From Lysinibacillus agricola (GTDB taxonomy: Bacteria > Bacillota > Bacilli > Bacillales_A > Planococcaceae): 64,000 bases of DNA. The notes under the pieces were generated by a model. That model saw nothing but the letters and a program-made list of their open reading frames with translations. It was not told where the DNA came from and searched no databases. The DNA lies in NCBI RefSeq assembly GCF_016638705.1, contig NZ_CP067341.1, forward strand, positions 4,095,501-4,159,500, read 5' to 3'. Made by a program: the position numbers and the translations under genes. Below, one piece after another: positions 18,395 through 26,793 of the stretch (within the stretch, counting starts at the first letter, position 1; each line of letters opens with the position of its first letter).

Positions 18395-19124
18395 GTCCAT
18401 TAGGAAACCTATCGTTGAACAAATCTTGCGCTTCTAGGGCGCTATTTAAATTGTAGATATTTATGACAATTCCATTATCAATATCTACATAAGTCTGATC
18501 AATTTGAACATCGTAATATTCCATAATTTTTGTCCAATGATCAACTGCCTCGAGTACTATTGATTTTCCACTTTCATGTGCTCGAGGCACTTTTATTAAA
18601 AGTCCAATCATAGATGTAGATTCTCCGTATTTCTTAAACTCTATTATTTGCCCTTCATTATTCAAAAAAGTGGAATCCCATACTGTTGTATGCACATTTA
18701 AAGGGGCAATATTATTTTTTTCTCTTACTTCATTTATTTTGTCCAACATTTTTTTGTATGCATTTTTTGAAATAAATTTCGCTAAATAAAAACTAACTAC
18801 AATCGTGATTGAAATATAGAACAATATAAACCATACGCTTCCTGATAATTTAATCAGGCTTTCTAAATTATCAACATACATCCAGTCTTTTTTTAAAAGC
18901 GGAAAATCAAAATTCGGCTGTATCACAGTCCATCGAGACATTAATGCAAGTGAATTATAAATCGTTAATACTACAGATACAATCGGAATCCATAATAAAA
19001 TACTTATTGCAACTACTTCACTATTTTCTCTTTTAGTGGTTGGTGTTATTCCAAATAAATTTATCCAAAAGTACGTTAATAGTCCAGGAACTGTGAATAT
19101 AATTAGTGTAATTACCTCTTTCAA
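18384..19124 (-). CDS. DUF6338-like membrane protein
   Basis: About 246 residues; TTG start at 19124 chosen because GGAGG lies eight bases upstream. Three hydrophobic segments (about 5-25 with a TVPGLLTYFW motif, 38-62, 90-115) are followed by a soluble domain containing VWDSTF near residue 150 and a closing mixed alpha/beta stretch. The N-terminal PG motif and the VWD-x-x-F motif resemble the DUF6338 family, membrane proteins often found in mobile elements; this is a recollection of family features, not a search. It has its own terminator (18185-18210) and the small convergent gene at its 3' end. Confidence 0.55.
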   Translation of the reverse strand: MKEVITLIIFTVPGLLTYFWINLFGITPTTKRENSEVVAISILLWIPIVSVVLTIYNSLALMSRWTVIQPNFDFPLLKKDWMYVDNLESLIKLSGSVWFILFYISITIVVSFYLAKFISKNAYKKMLDKINEVREKNNIAPLNVHTTVWDSTFLNNEGQIIEFKKYGESTSMIGLLIKVPRAHESGKSIVLEAVDHWTKIMEYYDVQIDQTYVDIDNGIVINIYNLNSALEAQDLFNDRFPNGLTS

Positions 19125-19198
19125 ATTCAACACCTCCTTTAATTAAAATCTAACTTTAATAATTATAACGATTTTTTTACCTTAATTAAATTAGCATA

Positions 19199-19227
19199 AT
19201 AAAAAGCCACACCTTGTTAGATGTGAC
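19199..19227 (-). terminator. Cargo terminator copy 3
   Basis: The minus strand reads AGTCACATC-TAACA-AGGTGTGGCT then TTTTTATTATG. It shares about 25 bases with copy 2, including flanking bases outside the stem. About 145 bases after the stop of the membrane gene at 19373. Confidence 0.75.
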
Positions 19228-19372
19228 TCTGTAGTGTTGACGTTTTTGCAAACGTCTATTTAGTTGGAAGACTAATGAGTAAGTCCACTTACTCTACATT
19301 TACACTATACAATATTTAAAATGCATTTAAAACGACACGTTTACGACGATATAATATTTAATTTAAGTTTGT

Positions 19373-20293
19373 TCATTTAGACACTCTGTCATCTAATATT
19401 TTCAAAAACATCGCTACCATTATGATTAATGGTATGCATAGTACAATTATTATTGGCCAAGAATCCCATACTTCTGTCAAAGATTTTAGCTTTTGCTTAT
19501 TACTTTCAGAACTAAATACAACAGCTGCAATAATTAAGTAAACAAATGTTACAAAACCAATCGTAAAGGCACCATTATTACTAAGGACCTTCATAAGATC
19601 TTTCTCTGTATCATAATTGAATGATTTACTTATAACAACATTTACCCATCTAGTAAGTAAAAAGAGCATACTTAAAGTTGCTAGTGCTACAATGCTAGAA
19701 ATTATTACTACCTTCCAAATAGGAACTTGATTTATTTTAGAAAATGATTCAGATAGAAGAGTCATTCCACCAAATACACTTAAAACTACAGCTGTAAAAA
19801 TCCCTAATATTGTAATGAACTGAGGGTATAATTTACTTACTTCTTTTTTGGATTCATTAATGTCATCAATCATTTTTATCTTTGACTTATTCATTTCATT
19901 TACTACTTCACCAATGTAAAATCCTACTTTCGACTCTAAATCTTTTTCATAATCTACTTTTAAAGACTCAAAGTACTCTTTCTGATTAAACGATAATTTG
20001 AAATGCCTTGCTATTTTTTGAATTTTCTCCGCTATTTCTTCCTGACCACTTTCAATACTATTAGCAGCAGTCATCAAAATTTGTAATATTCCCTCAATTT
20101 CCTCTGACTTTAAGTTATTCTTAATAACCATACTAAATATAGCTGGATAATCAATTTCTATTTCACTCTTTAATACTGTATGTATAAGTGGAGTGGTTTT
20201 TTTATAAATACTTTCATCGATAGCATTCTGATTATTCACCACTCTCACTAAAGTCAAATATAATTTTTCTTGATTAGAGTTAGATTGTTTCAT
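19373..20293 (-). CDS. Membrane protein coupled to Panacea-like gene (possible PanT-type toxin)
   Basis: 306 residues. The N-terminal 160 residues are soluble and helical (a 70-residue Lys/Glu coiled segment). They are followed by four hydrophobic segments at about 175-200, 208-235, 248-270 and 280-302. The start codon lies three bases after the stop of the upstream antitoxin-like frame, so the two are translationally coupled. Panacea (DUF4065, SocA-like) antitoxins neutralise very diverse toxins encoded next to them, some of which are membrane proteins. By position this is the toxin candidate, but its own family is not recognised and it could instead be a membrane sensor. Confidence 0.6.
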   Translation of the reverse strand: MKQSNSNQEKLYLTLVRVVNNQNAIDESIYKKTTPLIHTVLKSEIEIDYPAIFSMVIKNNLKSEEIEGILQILMTAANSIESGQEEIAEKIQKIARHFKLSFNQKEYFESLKVDYEKDLESKVGFYIGEVVNEMNKSKIKMIDDINESKKEVSKLYPQFITILGIFTAVVLSVFGGMTLLSESFSKINQVPIWKVVIISSIVALATLSMLFLLTRWVNVVISKSFNYDTEKDLMKVLSNNGAFTIGFVTFVYLIIAAVVFSSESNKQKLKSLTEVWDSWPIIIVLCIPLIIMVAMFLKILDDRVSK

Positions 20294-20296
20294 TAT

Positions 20297-20842
20297 TTAT
20301 TTACTCCAAATTTGAAATTTTGGATTTGTAATAAAATCAAAGCGTATTTCATCATCTGAATATGAGATATCTTTTTCACCATTAGCAATCTTTGAAGAAT
20401 CATTTAACCAAGCTTTATGTTCATGAGTAAGGTGCACTAATCGAAATGGATCGTAAGGCAGTAAATTAGTTAATGCATCTTTAATCATTTGCTTATCTTC
20501 GTCTGCGACTTCTTCTTTATCATCTTCTGATTCAAATAGAAATGTTTCTTCTTGGCTAGAAAAAAATCAAAAAAATTCACTAAAATCAATTTCCTTCGGA
20601 ACTTCTTCAATATTTGAAGCTCCATAATGATCAAAACGGAAGTATACGTCCGGAACTACCGGACCATACTTCCACTTTTGAATTTCATTATGAAATAATT
20701 TCTTATTGAATTCAGTTAAATATTTTGCTTGTAAAAAATATAAGATTTTCTGTAACTTTAAATTGCTAACAGGTGTCCCTCTAGATGATGAGTCTTGAAT
20801 AACAAAATCTGCTATTGTATTTGCATCATATGGTCTAACCAT
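20297..20842 (-). pseudogene. Panacea / SocA-like antitoxin (DUF4065) with one in-frame TGA
   Basis: ATG 20842 follows AAGGAGGAG. The first part (PYDANTIADFVI, LKLQKILYFLQAKYL, WKYGPVVPDVYFRFDHYG) is a clear DUF4065/Panacea domain. After residue 91 an in-frame TGA (20567-20569) sits between two runs of seven T. The same frame continues with SSQEETFLFESEDD and then LLPYDPFRLVHLTHEHKAWL, the usual C-terminal Panacea segment, to a stop at 20297. Full length would be about 181 residues, normal for the family. The frame is kept on both sides, so this is a nonsense change, a base-call error, or readthrough, not an old ruin. An internal ATG at 20488 could give a C-terminal fragment. Confidence 0.8.
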
Positions 20843-20934
20843 GCGTGCTCCTCCTTTTTAGAACTAATCATCTTCAATTACAGTTTATCAATTTTCCAAC
20901 ATATTCTCAATACATTCCATCCAAGTCACACTAA

Positions 20935-21456
20935 TTACCAAGAAAGACGTAATCCATCTGTGCCAAAGAACAACACCGACATCGCATGGACCGCTTCTTT
21001 TAAATCCCTTTGAGCAGTACGTTCATGGACATGGTGCAACTCTGCTATTTCAGCACAAGTTTTCTTTTCTTCAGTAATATAGAAATGCATTAATGTATTG
21101 TACCTCCGTACCTCTTCGGCTCCTAAGTGCTTACAGTCCATTTCATATACTTTAATCATATTATCGATAAAACGCATCATAGCAAGTGTACGAGCTTCAC
21201 TTCTTTTTATTGATTCTAATGATAAATATTCCTTATCAGTGGTGAATAAATCATCTGGTTCTCCCTCATCAATATCCACTGTCTCTTTCATTTCATCACA
21301 GTACATTTTTAAATGGCGGTAGTTTTTCAATAATATCTTTGTATTAAATAACCGTCTGTCTAAACGTCTAGTTTTTTCCTCTTGTTGCAGTTCATTAAAC
21401 TTTGATATTGCTATCTCTGCTATAGCAGTTATTTGTTCTTGTTCAAGATTACTCAT
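20935..21456 (-). CDS. Late-gene transcriptional regulator, ArpU/RinA-like
   Basis: 173 residues from ATG 21456 (GGGGTG upstream). Long N-terminal helices, then a C-terminal sigma-70 region-4-like helix-turn-helix: RRYNTLMHFYITEEKKTCAEIAEL followed by HHVHERTAQRDLKEAVHAMSVLFFG. This is the ArpU/RinA arrangement of Gram-positive phage late activators, located as usual upstream of the packaging genes. It probably turns on late genes, but here three cargo genes lie between it and the terminase genes. Confidence 0.75.
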   Translation of the reverse strand: MSNLEQEQITAIAEIAISKFNELQQEEKTRRLDRRLFNTKILLKNYRHLKMYCDEMKETVDIDEGEPDDLFTTDKEYLSLESIKRSEARTLAMMRFIDNMIKVYEMDCKHLGAEEVRRYNTLMHFYITEEKKTCAEIAELHHVHERTAQRDLKEAVHAMSVLFFGTDGLRLSW

Positions 21457-21654
21457 TAGTACACCCCGTTTCATTCTACCCGATTTATACTTGCTTCCGC
21501 TTAAAAATATAAATTTAATTCTTCTTTAATAGACATATTGCCAATCACCTTCCAATCTTAATTCATAAAATATAAGTGAAAACAAGATAGATTTTTTTGA
21601 AAATTTTTCACTGTACGGGGGCAACAACATGTGCAAAAGGGAGGTGAAAAAATA

Positions 21655-22074
21655 ATGAAAAAAATGGACCCACAAAAATTGATTTGTGACAGTTGTTGTG
21701 AAAATAACCGAGTTCTTTGGCCCCGTATAAAAGCTGTTGACATATGTTCTATTCAACCTCCTCCAGTGGTTACCCCTGGAGGAACTATTATTCCAACAAT
21801 AAATAGATATTTCTATATTGTTACAGAAGATATTGATTTAACAAATGGGGTAACCCTTCTAGCTAATTTATTTACAGATGATAATGGCGATCCAGTATCA
21901 GAATTCAAACTTTTTAATCCCAATGGCTATGTCAATCTTTACATTAATGCAGTGATGCAAGAGGGCGGTGCATATAAAGTAACTCCAGATTCGTTAACCC
22001 TTAACCCATTTAATACAACGATTTTTGCGGGAACTCCAATCATTATAGAATCTTTGGGATTCCAACAAATGTGA
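21655..22074 (+). CDS. DUF4183-like protein with N-terminal Cys motif
   Basis: 139 residues from ATG 21655, chosen for the GGGAGGTG just upstream; the frame is open further 5'. The N-terminus has CDSCC near residue 13. A Pro/Gly linker (PPPVVTPGGT) follows. The C-terminal 90 residues have the DUF4183 pattern: Y-F-Y-I-x-T-x-D, L-A-x-x-F-x-x-D-x-G, Y-x-N-L-Y-I-N-x-V-x-Q-E-G, and G-T-P-I-I-I-E. DUF4183 domains occur in spore-forming bacilli, often in exosporium or filament-like surface proteins. It is transcribed against the phage operons and so is likely a lysogenic cargo gene. Confidence 0.7.
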   Translation: MKKMDPQKLICDSCCENNRVLWPRIKAVDICSIQPPPVVTPGGTIIPTINRYFYIVTEDIDLTNGVTLLANLFTDDNGDPVSEFKLFNPNGYVNLYINAVMQEGGAYKVTPDSLTLNPFNTTIFAGTPIIIESLGFQQM

Positions 22075-22123
22075 AATAAAAATCTTCTAGATAATATTTT
22101 TCCCTTGAAAGGAGGTGAAAAAA

Positions 22124-22444
22124 ATGGCACTTTCAATTATTAATATTCATGTAAACGTTAATGGTACTTCCACAAGATTTTTTGATGTGTTAGCAGCAGA
22201 TTTAACAGTTGCTGATGGTACTACAATCGCTGCAACTGCCTTTCTAAATGATAGTGGGACTGCTGCGACTGCCTTTCCAGTAGTAGCGAACGGTTACTAT
22301 AATTTCTATATTAACGGCGTATTACAGGAAGGTGGTTCTTATACGATTTCTGCAACTGAGTTAACTTTTAACGGTGTTGCTGGTACAATCGGAGCCGGAA
22401 CTCCATTAGTAGTAGAAGCTGTAGAATTAGTTACACAAACTTAA
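22124..22444 (+). CDS. DUF4183-like protein, second copy
   Basis: 106 residues from ATG 22124 with GAAAGGAGGTG upstream. It is a paralogue of the gene before it, without the Cys-rich start: F-F-D-V-x-A-A-D, A-T-A-F-L-N-D-S-G, GYYNFYINGVLQEGGSY and GTPLVVEAVEL. The YNFYINGVLQEGG block aligns with VNLYINAVMQEGG of the neighbour. A strong terminator (22518-22547) closes the pair. Confidence 0.72.
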   Translation: MALSIINIHVNVNGTSTRFFDVLAADLTVADGTTIAATAFLNDSGTAATAFPVVANGYYNFYINGVLQEGGSYTISATELTFNGVAGTIGAGTPLVVEAVELVTQT

Positions 22445-22517
22445 TGATTAATTTCATTCCAAATCATAAGTTTTAATAGTATGAAGCTTTCTAGCCTTTC
22501 TTCTATTTTGGTGTTTA

Positions 22518-22547
22518 GGGTCACTTTTATCCCAAGTGACCCTTTAC
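22518..22547 (+). terminator. Terminator of the DUF4183 pair
   Basis: Perfect 9-bp stem GGGTCACTT/AAGTGACCC with a 7-base loop, followed by TTTACATT. A related hairpin lies at 22936. Confidence 0.75.
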
Positions 22548-23077
22548 ATTGATTTGTTTTTAATTACCTGTCAAAAGCCTGGATATATTCATAGAGAAAG
22601 CATTATATAGTGTATCCTCTTTTTCTCCGATTCTTTAAATTTCCATTTTAGCCATTTCTTCTTAAGGAGATAGCTTTTTTCATCGTTTACACAAATTTTA
22701 TAGTAATGTTTTTAAATCCGATTACATACATTAGTTTTGGGATAGCAACCTGTTGCATTGCATCGCCCAAGTTGTTATTACACACCGCTATCCCGCCAAT
22801 ACATAATTTAACCGACGAAGCTGCAAATTTTTTAATGTATAGGTAACATCAATTTGCACAAATTAATTTTGAGTGTTTCGCACGCACTTATTAGGTTGTG
22901 TGGCGTTGGTTGACCGTCACACCCTCCCTCACTTAGGGTCACTTCCAACTCAGTGACCCTTTTATAATTTCTTTCCTCATATTGTGCAGTAATTGAATCA
23001 ATCCATATTTTCAAATATTACCTAATTATGTTATCCTTATATAAGTTATTAACTTATATATCAGGAGTTGTTATGCA
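22548..23077 (+). other. 530-base stretch without a convincing gene; structured
   Basis: No open frame with a ribosome-binding site. Paired elements include GGGATAGC (22739-22746) with GCTATCCC (22788-22795), enclosing an AAC/GTT inner pair, and GTGTGGCG/CGTCACAC near 22898-22923. A terminator follows at 22936. An AAGGAGATAG signal near 22662 lacks a following start codon. It could be a non-coding RNA or a decayed gene that shared the same terminator. Confidence 0.4.
22936..22970 (+). terminator. Second GGGTCACT terminator
   Basis: GGGTCACT/AGTGACCC stem with an 8-base loop, then TTTTATAATTT. The stem sequence is almost that of the 22518 terminator, and both are preceded by TTAG or TTTAG. 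Confidence 0.7.
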
Positions 23078-23275
23078 ATGAAAACAATGTCTACAATGGG
23101 ATGGATTATATTTTTCTTAGGCACCTTTTTATTTTCACGCGGATGGAGCAGAGTATCAGGTACCTTCGAATACAATTCATCTATTCCAGATAAATCTGTT
23201 GCACTAATATACATTTCTATGGGCGTTTTTGTTATTTTCATTTCATTCTTTGTAAAACCTCTAAAGGATAAATAA
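23078..23275 (+). CDS. Small two-helix membrane protein
   Basis: 65 residues with CAGGAG ten bases upstream. Two hydrophobic helices (about 8-20 and 42-58) are separated by a polar loop with SGTFEYNSSIPDKS. No family recognised. The plus-strand orientation matches the DUF4183 genes, so it is probably another cargo gene. Confidence 0.5.
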   Translation: MKTMSTMGWIIFFLGTFLFSRGWSRVSGTFEYNSSIPDKSVALIYISMGVFVIFISFFVKPLKDK

Positions 23276-23394
23276 CTTTACTGAACAATTTCTTTCAATT
23301 GCGTTTAAAAATTCCCATTGAATTAATCGCATTGCTAATTACCATCAATCGTCTTTCTAGCGGCAACGACAACCATTTTTTAAATCTCAATACC

Positions 23395-23712
23395 CTACGC
23401 CTCCGATCGGTTGCAAAGATTCATCATAGAGAAAGGCAATGCTTCATCAAGAGTGAATTTAATGTTGTTTATGTCTTCTAATGATTTCTTCGCATCTTTG
23501 ATACAGCCATAATATAGACCGCTTCCTGAAAACCAATAATCCTTTACGATTGTTTTGTTACATTCCTCATGCAAATGAAAATTCATGCGTTGTTCATCTT
23601 CTTTAGCCGCAACATATACCACACTTTCACCTTTTTCGATTTCCTCTATACAGCCAAAACACGTATGAGCTTTTCGTGTTGTAACCATTCGTTTATTTTT
23701 AATGTCTATCAT
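23395..23712 (-). CDS. Small zinc-binding-type phage protein
   Basis: 105 residues. RMVTTRKAHTCFGCIEEIEKGE contains C-x2-C followed later by a H-x-H (NFHLHEEC), an arrangement found in small phage proteins that bind zinc. The start overlaps the end of the next upstream gene. Function unknown. Confidence 0.6.
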   Translation of the reverse strand: MIDIKNKRMVTTRKAHTCFGCIEEIEKGESVVYVAAKEDEQRMNFHLHEECNKTIVKDYWFSGSGLYYGCIKDAKKSLEDINNIKFTLDEALPFSMMNLCNRSEA

Positions 23713-23920
23713 TAGCGATTCCCCTCCCGAACCAGCTACGTTTTTTCGAATGTAATGTCAGTGTTCCTGGCAGAAAAAACACTGGCTTTTCTTGACGTAA
23801 CATATAAGACTTCCCTGTTTCTTCATCTATTCCGATTACAGCCTCGTTTGGCTCTGTTACATAAATTTTCAATACTTTACCGTTTAATCTACTCCAATCT
23901 ATTGTTTTAACAGTTGTCAT
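23699..23920 (-). CDS. Small phage early protein, unknown
   Basis: 73 residues with an AGGAG ribosome-binding site; beta-rich (VLKIYVTEPNEAVIGIDEETGKSYMLRQ), then a basic C-terminus. Overlaps both neighbours in a compact early operon. No family recognised. Confidence 0.5.
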   Translation of the reverse strand: MTTVKTIDWSRLNGKVLKIYVTEPNEAVIGIDEETGKSYMLRQEKPVFFLPGTLTLHSKKRSWFGRGIANDRH

Positions 23921-24135
23921 TATTTGTCCGCTCCTTCCCTTAAACTTTCAATCTGCTTCCGATTAAGTTTCGACACATTCGTTGGAAGACCATATTTCTT
24001 TCGCACTTCTTCCTGTGTCATTCCATGCTCTAATCGACAGTGCGCTGTAGTGATAATAATCCCTACATGGTTGCACCCTTCAACAAGACACTTGATATAA
24101 CCACCATGTTTAGCACTCCAATAATTTTCCGCCAT
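23920..24135 (-). CDS. MucR-like small phage protein
   Basis: 71 residues from ATG 24135 (GGGGTG upstream). The core C-L-V-E-G-C-x-H-x-G... RLEHGMTQEEVRKKYGLPTN has a C-x4-C-x-H finger and the H-x-x-T-x-x-E-Y-x-x-x-Y-x-L-P motif of MucR/Ros-type phage proteins. It may be a DNA-binding regulator. Confidence 0.55.
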   Translation of the reverse strand: MAENYWSAKHGGYIKCLVEGCNHVGIIITTAHCRLEHGMTQEEVRKKYGLPTNVSKLNRKQIESLREGADK

Positions 24136-24163
24136 CACAATTCACCCCTTTACAAAGTAGTTT

Positions 24164-24397
24164 TTAATGTAATAAATTTTGGTTTATAAATTCATAGCAA
24201 CGTTCGATATTCCTAAAGACCTCTTCAAATTCCGCTTCTTTTTCTACGACATAGAATCTTTCAGTTCTGCTAATTTTCAGTTCTCCTACATTTAATGTCC
24301 TCTCAATCTGTAAAGCTTCTAACCGTTGAAATATCCAATCATTTTGTTGAATGTTAGTATCACAATCAAAGATATTTAACTGTTGAACTAAGGACAT
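24164..24397 (-). CDS. Small phage early protein, unknown
   Basis: About 77 residues, start uncertain (ATG 24397 after AAGGGG, or an upstream GTG). Acidic and aromatic; no recognised motif. Lies between recU and the MucR-like gene in the same operon. Confidence 0.45.
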   Translation of the reverse strand: MSLVQQLNIFDCDTNIQQNDWIFQRLEALQIERTLNVGELKISRTERFYVVEKEAEFEEVFRNIERCYEFINQNLLH

Positions 24398-24418
24398 CCC
24401 CAACACGCCCCTTGCACC

Positions 24419-24976
24419 TTATTTCTGTACCAACTTTTTCGATTGGTCTAAATTGAGCGCTGCTAAATAATCAACAGGAATGCCGTTTCTCGATTTCGCA
24501 GGTTCACAATTATCTCTAAAGAAATCGAGCGATATAGATTTAGAACCCCGTCCAGCATTTTGGTTTTCATATGCCGCTTCTAACTGCTCAAAACGCAACA
24601 CATAAATTTCCGGCTCATTTTTACCTTCCAACCAAAAAGCCACTAACAAAAATGCAATTGCTCCATGCTTATTCCATGATTTCAACAACTGATATTGATG
24701 CGGCGAGATATTTTTCAATGGGAATCGTTTAACTTTGGTTTCTTTCGCATCAAAAATGATTGAATGACCCTCGTAAATTCCGCTATAGTCAACCCACGTC
24801 GGTGTATCAAGGTGTCCCGTTACTTTATTTCCTTCAGTATTTAAAATTTTTACTGGCGTAGGTACTTTTCTAATATCCGCTAACCAAGCATTTCGATATT
24901 GGTTATTTGTCATTTCTACTAACATTTCTAACTTCGCGCCTCTATTTGCGTGACTTCTGCTGTATGTTTTCCTCAA
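24419..24976 (-). CDS. recU: RecU-like Holliday junction resolvase
   Basis: About 185 residues; TTG start at 24976 favoured by AAAGGG upstream. RecU signature: NRGAKLEMLVE at the N-terminus, then catalytic acidic residues in GHLDTPTWVDYSGIYEGHSIIFDAKET with the E/D-x-K (FDAKET) nuclease core, and HQYQLL downstream. Phage copies resolve recombination intermediates before packaging. The chromosomal recU is next to pbpA in bacilli, so this is the phage's own gene. Confidence 0.88.
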   Translation of the reverse strand: MRKTYSRSHANRGAKLEMLVEMTNNQYRNAWLADIRKVPTPVKILNTEGNKVTGHLDTPTWVDYSGIYEGHSIIFDAKETKVKRFPLKNISPHQYQLLKSWNKHGAIAFLLVAFWLEGKNEPEIYVLRFEQLEAAYENQNAGRGSKSISLDFFRDNCEPAKSRNGIPVDYLAALNLDQSKKLVQK

Positions 24977-25026
24977 TGCTTTCAACCCTTTCTACAAGCG
25001 CGGCCCAATGTATGAGCCGCCTATTG

Positions 25027-26004
25027 TTATCTAATTTTTTTAATGCTCATAATGACATAATCTTCTGGAATGCCGTTTTCTCCGCCTTCTTGTAAGTAAA
25101 TGACTCTTACTTCTACAAACCTGCCTGTGTGCAATATTTTGTCATCGTCAAATTCATTTATTTTCAACTTGTCACCAACTCGAAAGTTCTGATTATTAAA
25201 ACCACATACAAATGTTTTCAAGCCTTTTATTACCGCTTCAAATTCATCTGGATAGCTGTCTAATTCGTGCGTCATCGGTTTTTCTTTTTGCTCCGATTCA
25301 ATGACTTCCTGTCGCTTCTCTTTTGCAACAGATGGCGTTAGCGCATTGCCTTCCTTGTATTCTCTGACAACTTCTTGTTGCTGTTCTTCCGGCAACCTCG
25401 ACGTTTCATAAGCAGTTGTAATATTGATGTTTTCCTTGTCAAACTCCTCTTTTAACTCAGGAATCAACTTTTTATTTATGCTTTCCATACGTGCAACTTG
25501 TGTAGGTGATACCTTCATAAGCTGCGCGACTATTTCTCGTCTTCGCCCTGATATAGGAAACCCACTTTTCTTTAAATCCGTTAGTAGCTCCTGTAGTCGA
25601 GCCGCTTGATACGTTTTTTCAGCATCTGTTAACTCCCTAGCTGTCGAGTTTGCTAGGATAAGTTGCAATTCAGCTTGAATGTCGTCTACCGACTTCATAA
25701 CCTTGCATGGTATCTTTTTAAACTGCTCATTTCCCTCCACAAACAGTTCTTGCATGGCTTTCAATCGTCTATGTCCACTTATAACCTCAAAACCGTTTTC
25801 TTGCTCACGAACTAATAAGTTTTGTTGAAGCCCCATTAATTCAATACTGGATTTTAGCTCCGCTACATCTTCAACAGTGTATTTATTCTTTTCTGACGGT
25901 CGTAACCGCTCAATCGGAATGTGTTCTATTTTGAAAGCAAGCCCTTCCTTTTCTACCGCTTCTTTAGATTTATCATTCATCAGCTGATTTAGATTGAATT
26001 TCAT
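25027..26004 (-). CDS. parB: ParB/Spo0J-type partition protein
   Basis: 325 residues, GGGGG ribosome-binding site. ParB N-domain: IPIERLRPSEKNKYTVEDVAEL, then LLVREQENGFEVISGHRRLKAM, whose GHRR box is the CTP-binding and clamp motif. A central helix-turn-helix (SPTQVARMESINKKLIPEL) follows. The C-terminal 90 residues are not the usual dimer zipper. They form a beta-rich domain (GFNNQNFRVGDKLKINEFDD...VRVIYLQEGGENG) that may bind DNA or a partner. It follows parA by 30 bases, in a typical par operon. Confidence 0.88.
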   Translation of the reverse strand: MKFNLNQLMNDKSKEAVEKEGLAFKIEHIPIERLRPSEKNKYTVEDVAELKSSIELMGLQQNLLVREQENGFEVISGHRRLKAMQELFVEGNEQFKKIPCKVMKSVDDIQAELQLILANSTARELTDAEKTYQAARLQELLTDLKKSGFPISGRRREIVAQLMKVSPTQVARMESINKKLIPELKEEFDKENINITTAYETSRLPEEQQQEVVREYKEGNALTPSVAKEKRQEVIESEQKEKPMTHELDSYPDEFEAVIKGLKTFVCGFNNQNFRVGDKLKINEFDDDKILHTGRFVEVRVIYLQEGGENGIPEDYVIMSIKKIR

Positions 26005-26034
26005 GTGTCCGTACCCCCTTTTTTGTGTCCGAAA
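26005..26034 (-). promoter_or_regulatory. Repeated GTGTCCG motif between parA and parB (candidate partition site)
   Basis: Two direct copies of TGTGTCCG (26004-26011 and 26024-26031), 20 bases apart, fill the parA-parB gap. The same heptamer occurs as the palindrome CGTGTC-C-GACACG at 26997-27009 inside rep. This could be the ParB target, although the copy in front of parB also overlaps its ribosome-binding region. Confidence 0.35.
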
Positions 26035-26793
26035 CTAACACATTTGTAGGTATTCTTCGACCAATTTTTCATAGTCTTGTCCAGCAGTTGACTTCTTGTA
26101 ATCTAATAGCGGTTTGCCGACGAATGTCGTTTCATCAACTTTCACTGTTTTTCTTACTACAGTGTGGAAAAGTGGATAACTTGTGGATGAAAACAAATAT
26201 TCGCATCCTTGTACATTTACACCATTTTTTTGGAACATCGTAATGAAGCATCCTTTGAATATGATGTTGTCATTAAATTCTTTAACATCTGCTATTTGCT
26301 CCACCAGTAGCTCTAAACCATCAAATGCAAACTTATCCACCTTAATTGGCACCAATACATCGTCAGAAGCAACAAGAGCATTAATAACCGTCATGTTAAT
26401 GTCTGGCGCATTATCGATAATGCAATAATCGTATTCATTAGTTATCTGTGATAATGCTTTCCGTAGTCGTGTTTGCTGCGGGCGCGAAACGTCTAGTAAT
26501 ATCTCTTTATTAGCACGTAACAGATTCATATTTGCAGGAATAATGTTTAACCCTTCGTATGCTGTAGGTTTAATAACACTCTCTATGCTGCAATCTCTAT
26601 CTGTCAGCAGATCTGCTAAACTTTTATCCTCATAGCTATGCAAACCGAAAAATTTAGAGGTATTCCCCTGTTTATCGTTATCAATGAGCAGTACCCTTTT
26701 TCCATGCACTTTTACTAATGTGTAGGCAATATTGATAGCAGATATGGTTTTAGCCACCCCGCCTTTTAGGTTGATTATGCTGATAGTTTTCAT
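26035..26793 (-). CDS. parA: ParA/Soj-type partition ATPase
   Basis: 252 residues, starts at an ATGA overlap with rep. Deviant Walker A KGGVAKTISA at residues 10-19, Walker A' DNAPDI (CIIDNAPDINMTVINAL) near residue 125, and a conserved PIKVDKFAFDGL segment. It lacks the N-terminal helix-turn-helix of large plasmid ParA proteins, so it is a type Ib/Soj form. With ParB it should move and stabilise extrachromosomal copies. Its presence in an integrated prophage suggests a plasmid stage. Confidence 0.9.
   Translation of the reverse strand: MKTISIINLKGGVAKTISAINIAYTLVKVHGKRVLLIDNDKQGNTSKFFGLHSYEDKSLADLLTDRDCSIESVIKPTAYEGLNIIPANMNLLRANKEILLDVSRPQQTRLRKALSQITNEYDYCIIDNAPDINMTVINALVASDDVLVPIKVDKFAFDGLELLVEQIADVKEFNDNIIFKGCFITMFQKNGVNVQGCEYLFSSTSYPLFHTVVRKTVKVDETTFVGKPLLDYKKSTAGQDYEKLVEEYLQMC

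Noticed and set aside
20297..20488. Separate 63-codon gene
   Set aside because: It is the in-frame continuation of the Panacea gene past the TGA, not an independent gene.
22832..23014. 60-codon minus-strand frame
   Set aside because: It runs through a terminator hairpin and has no ribosome-binding site.
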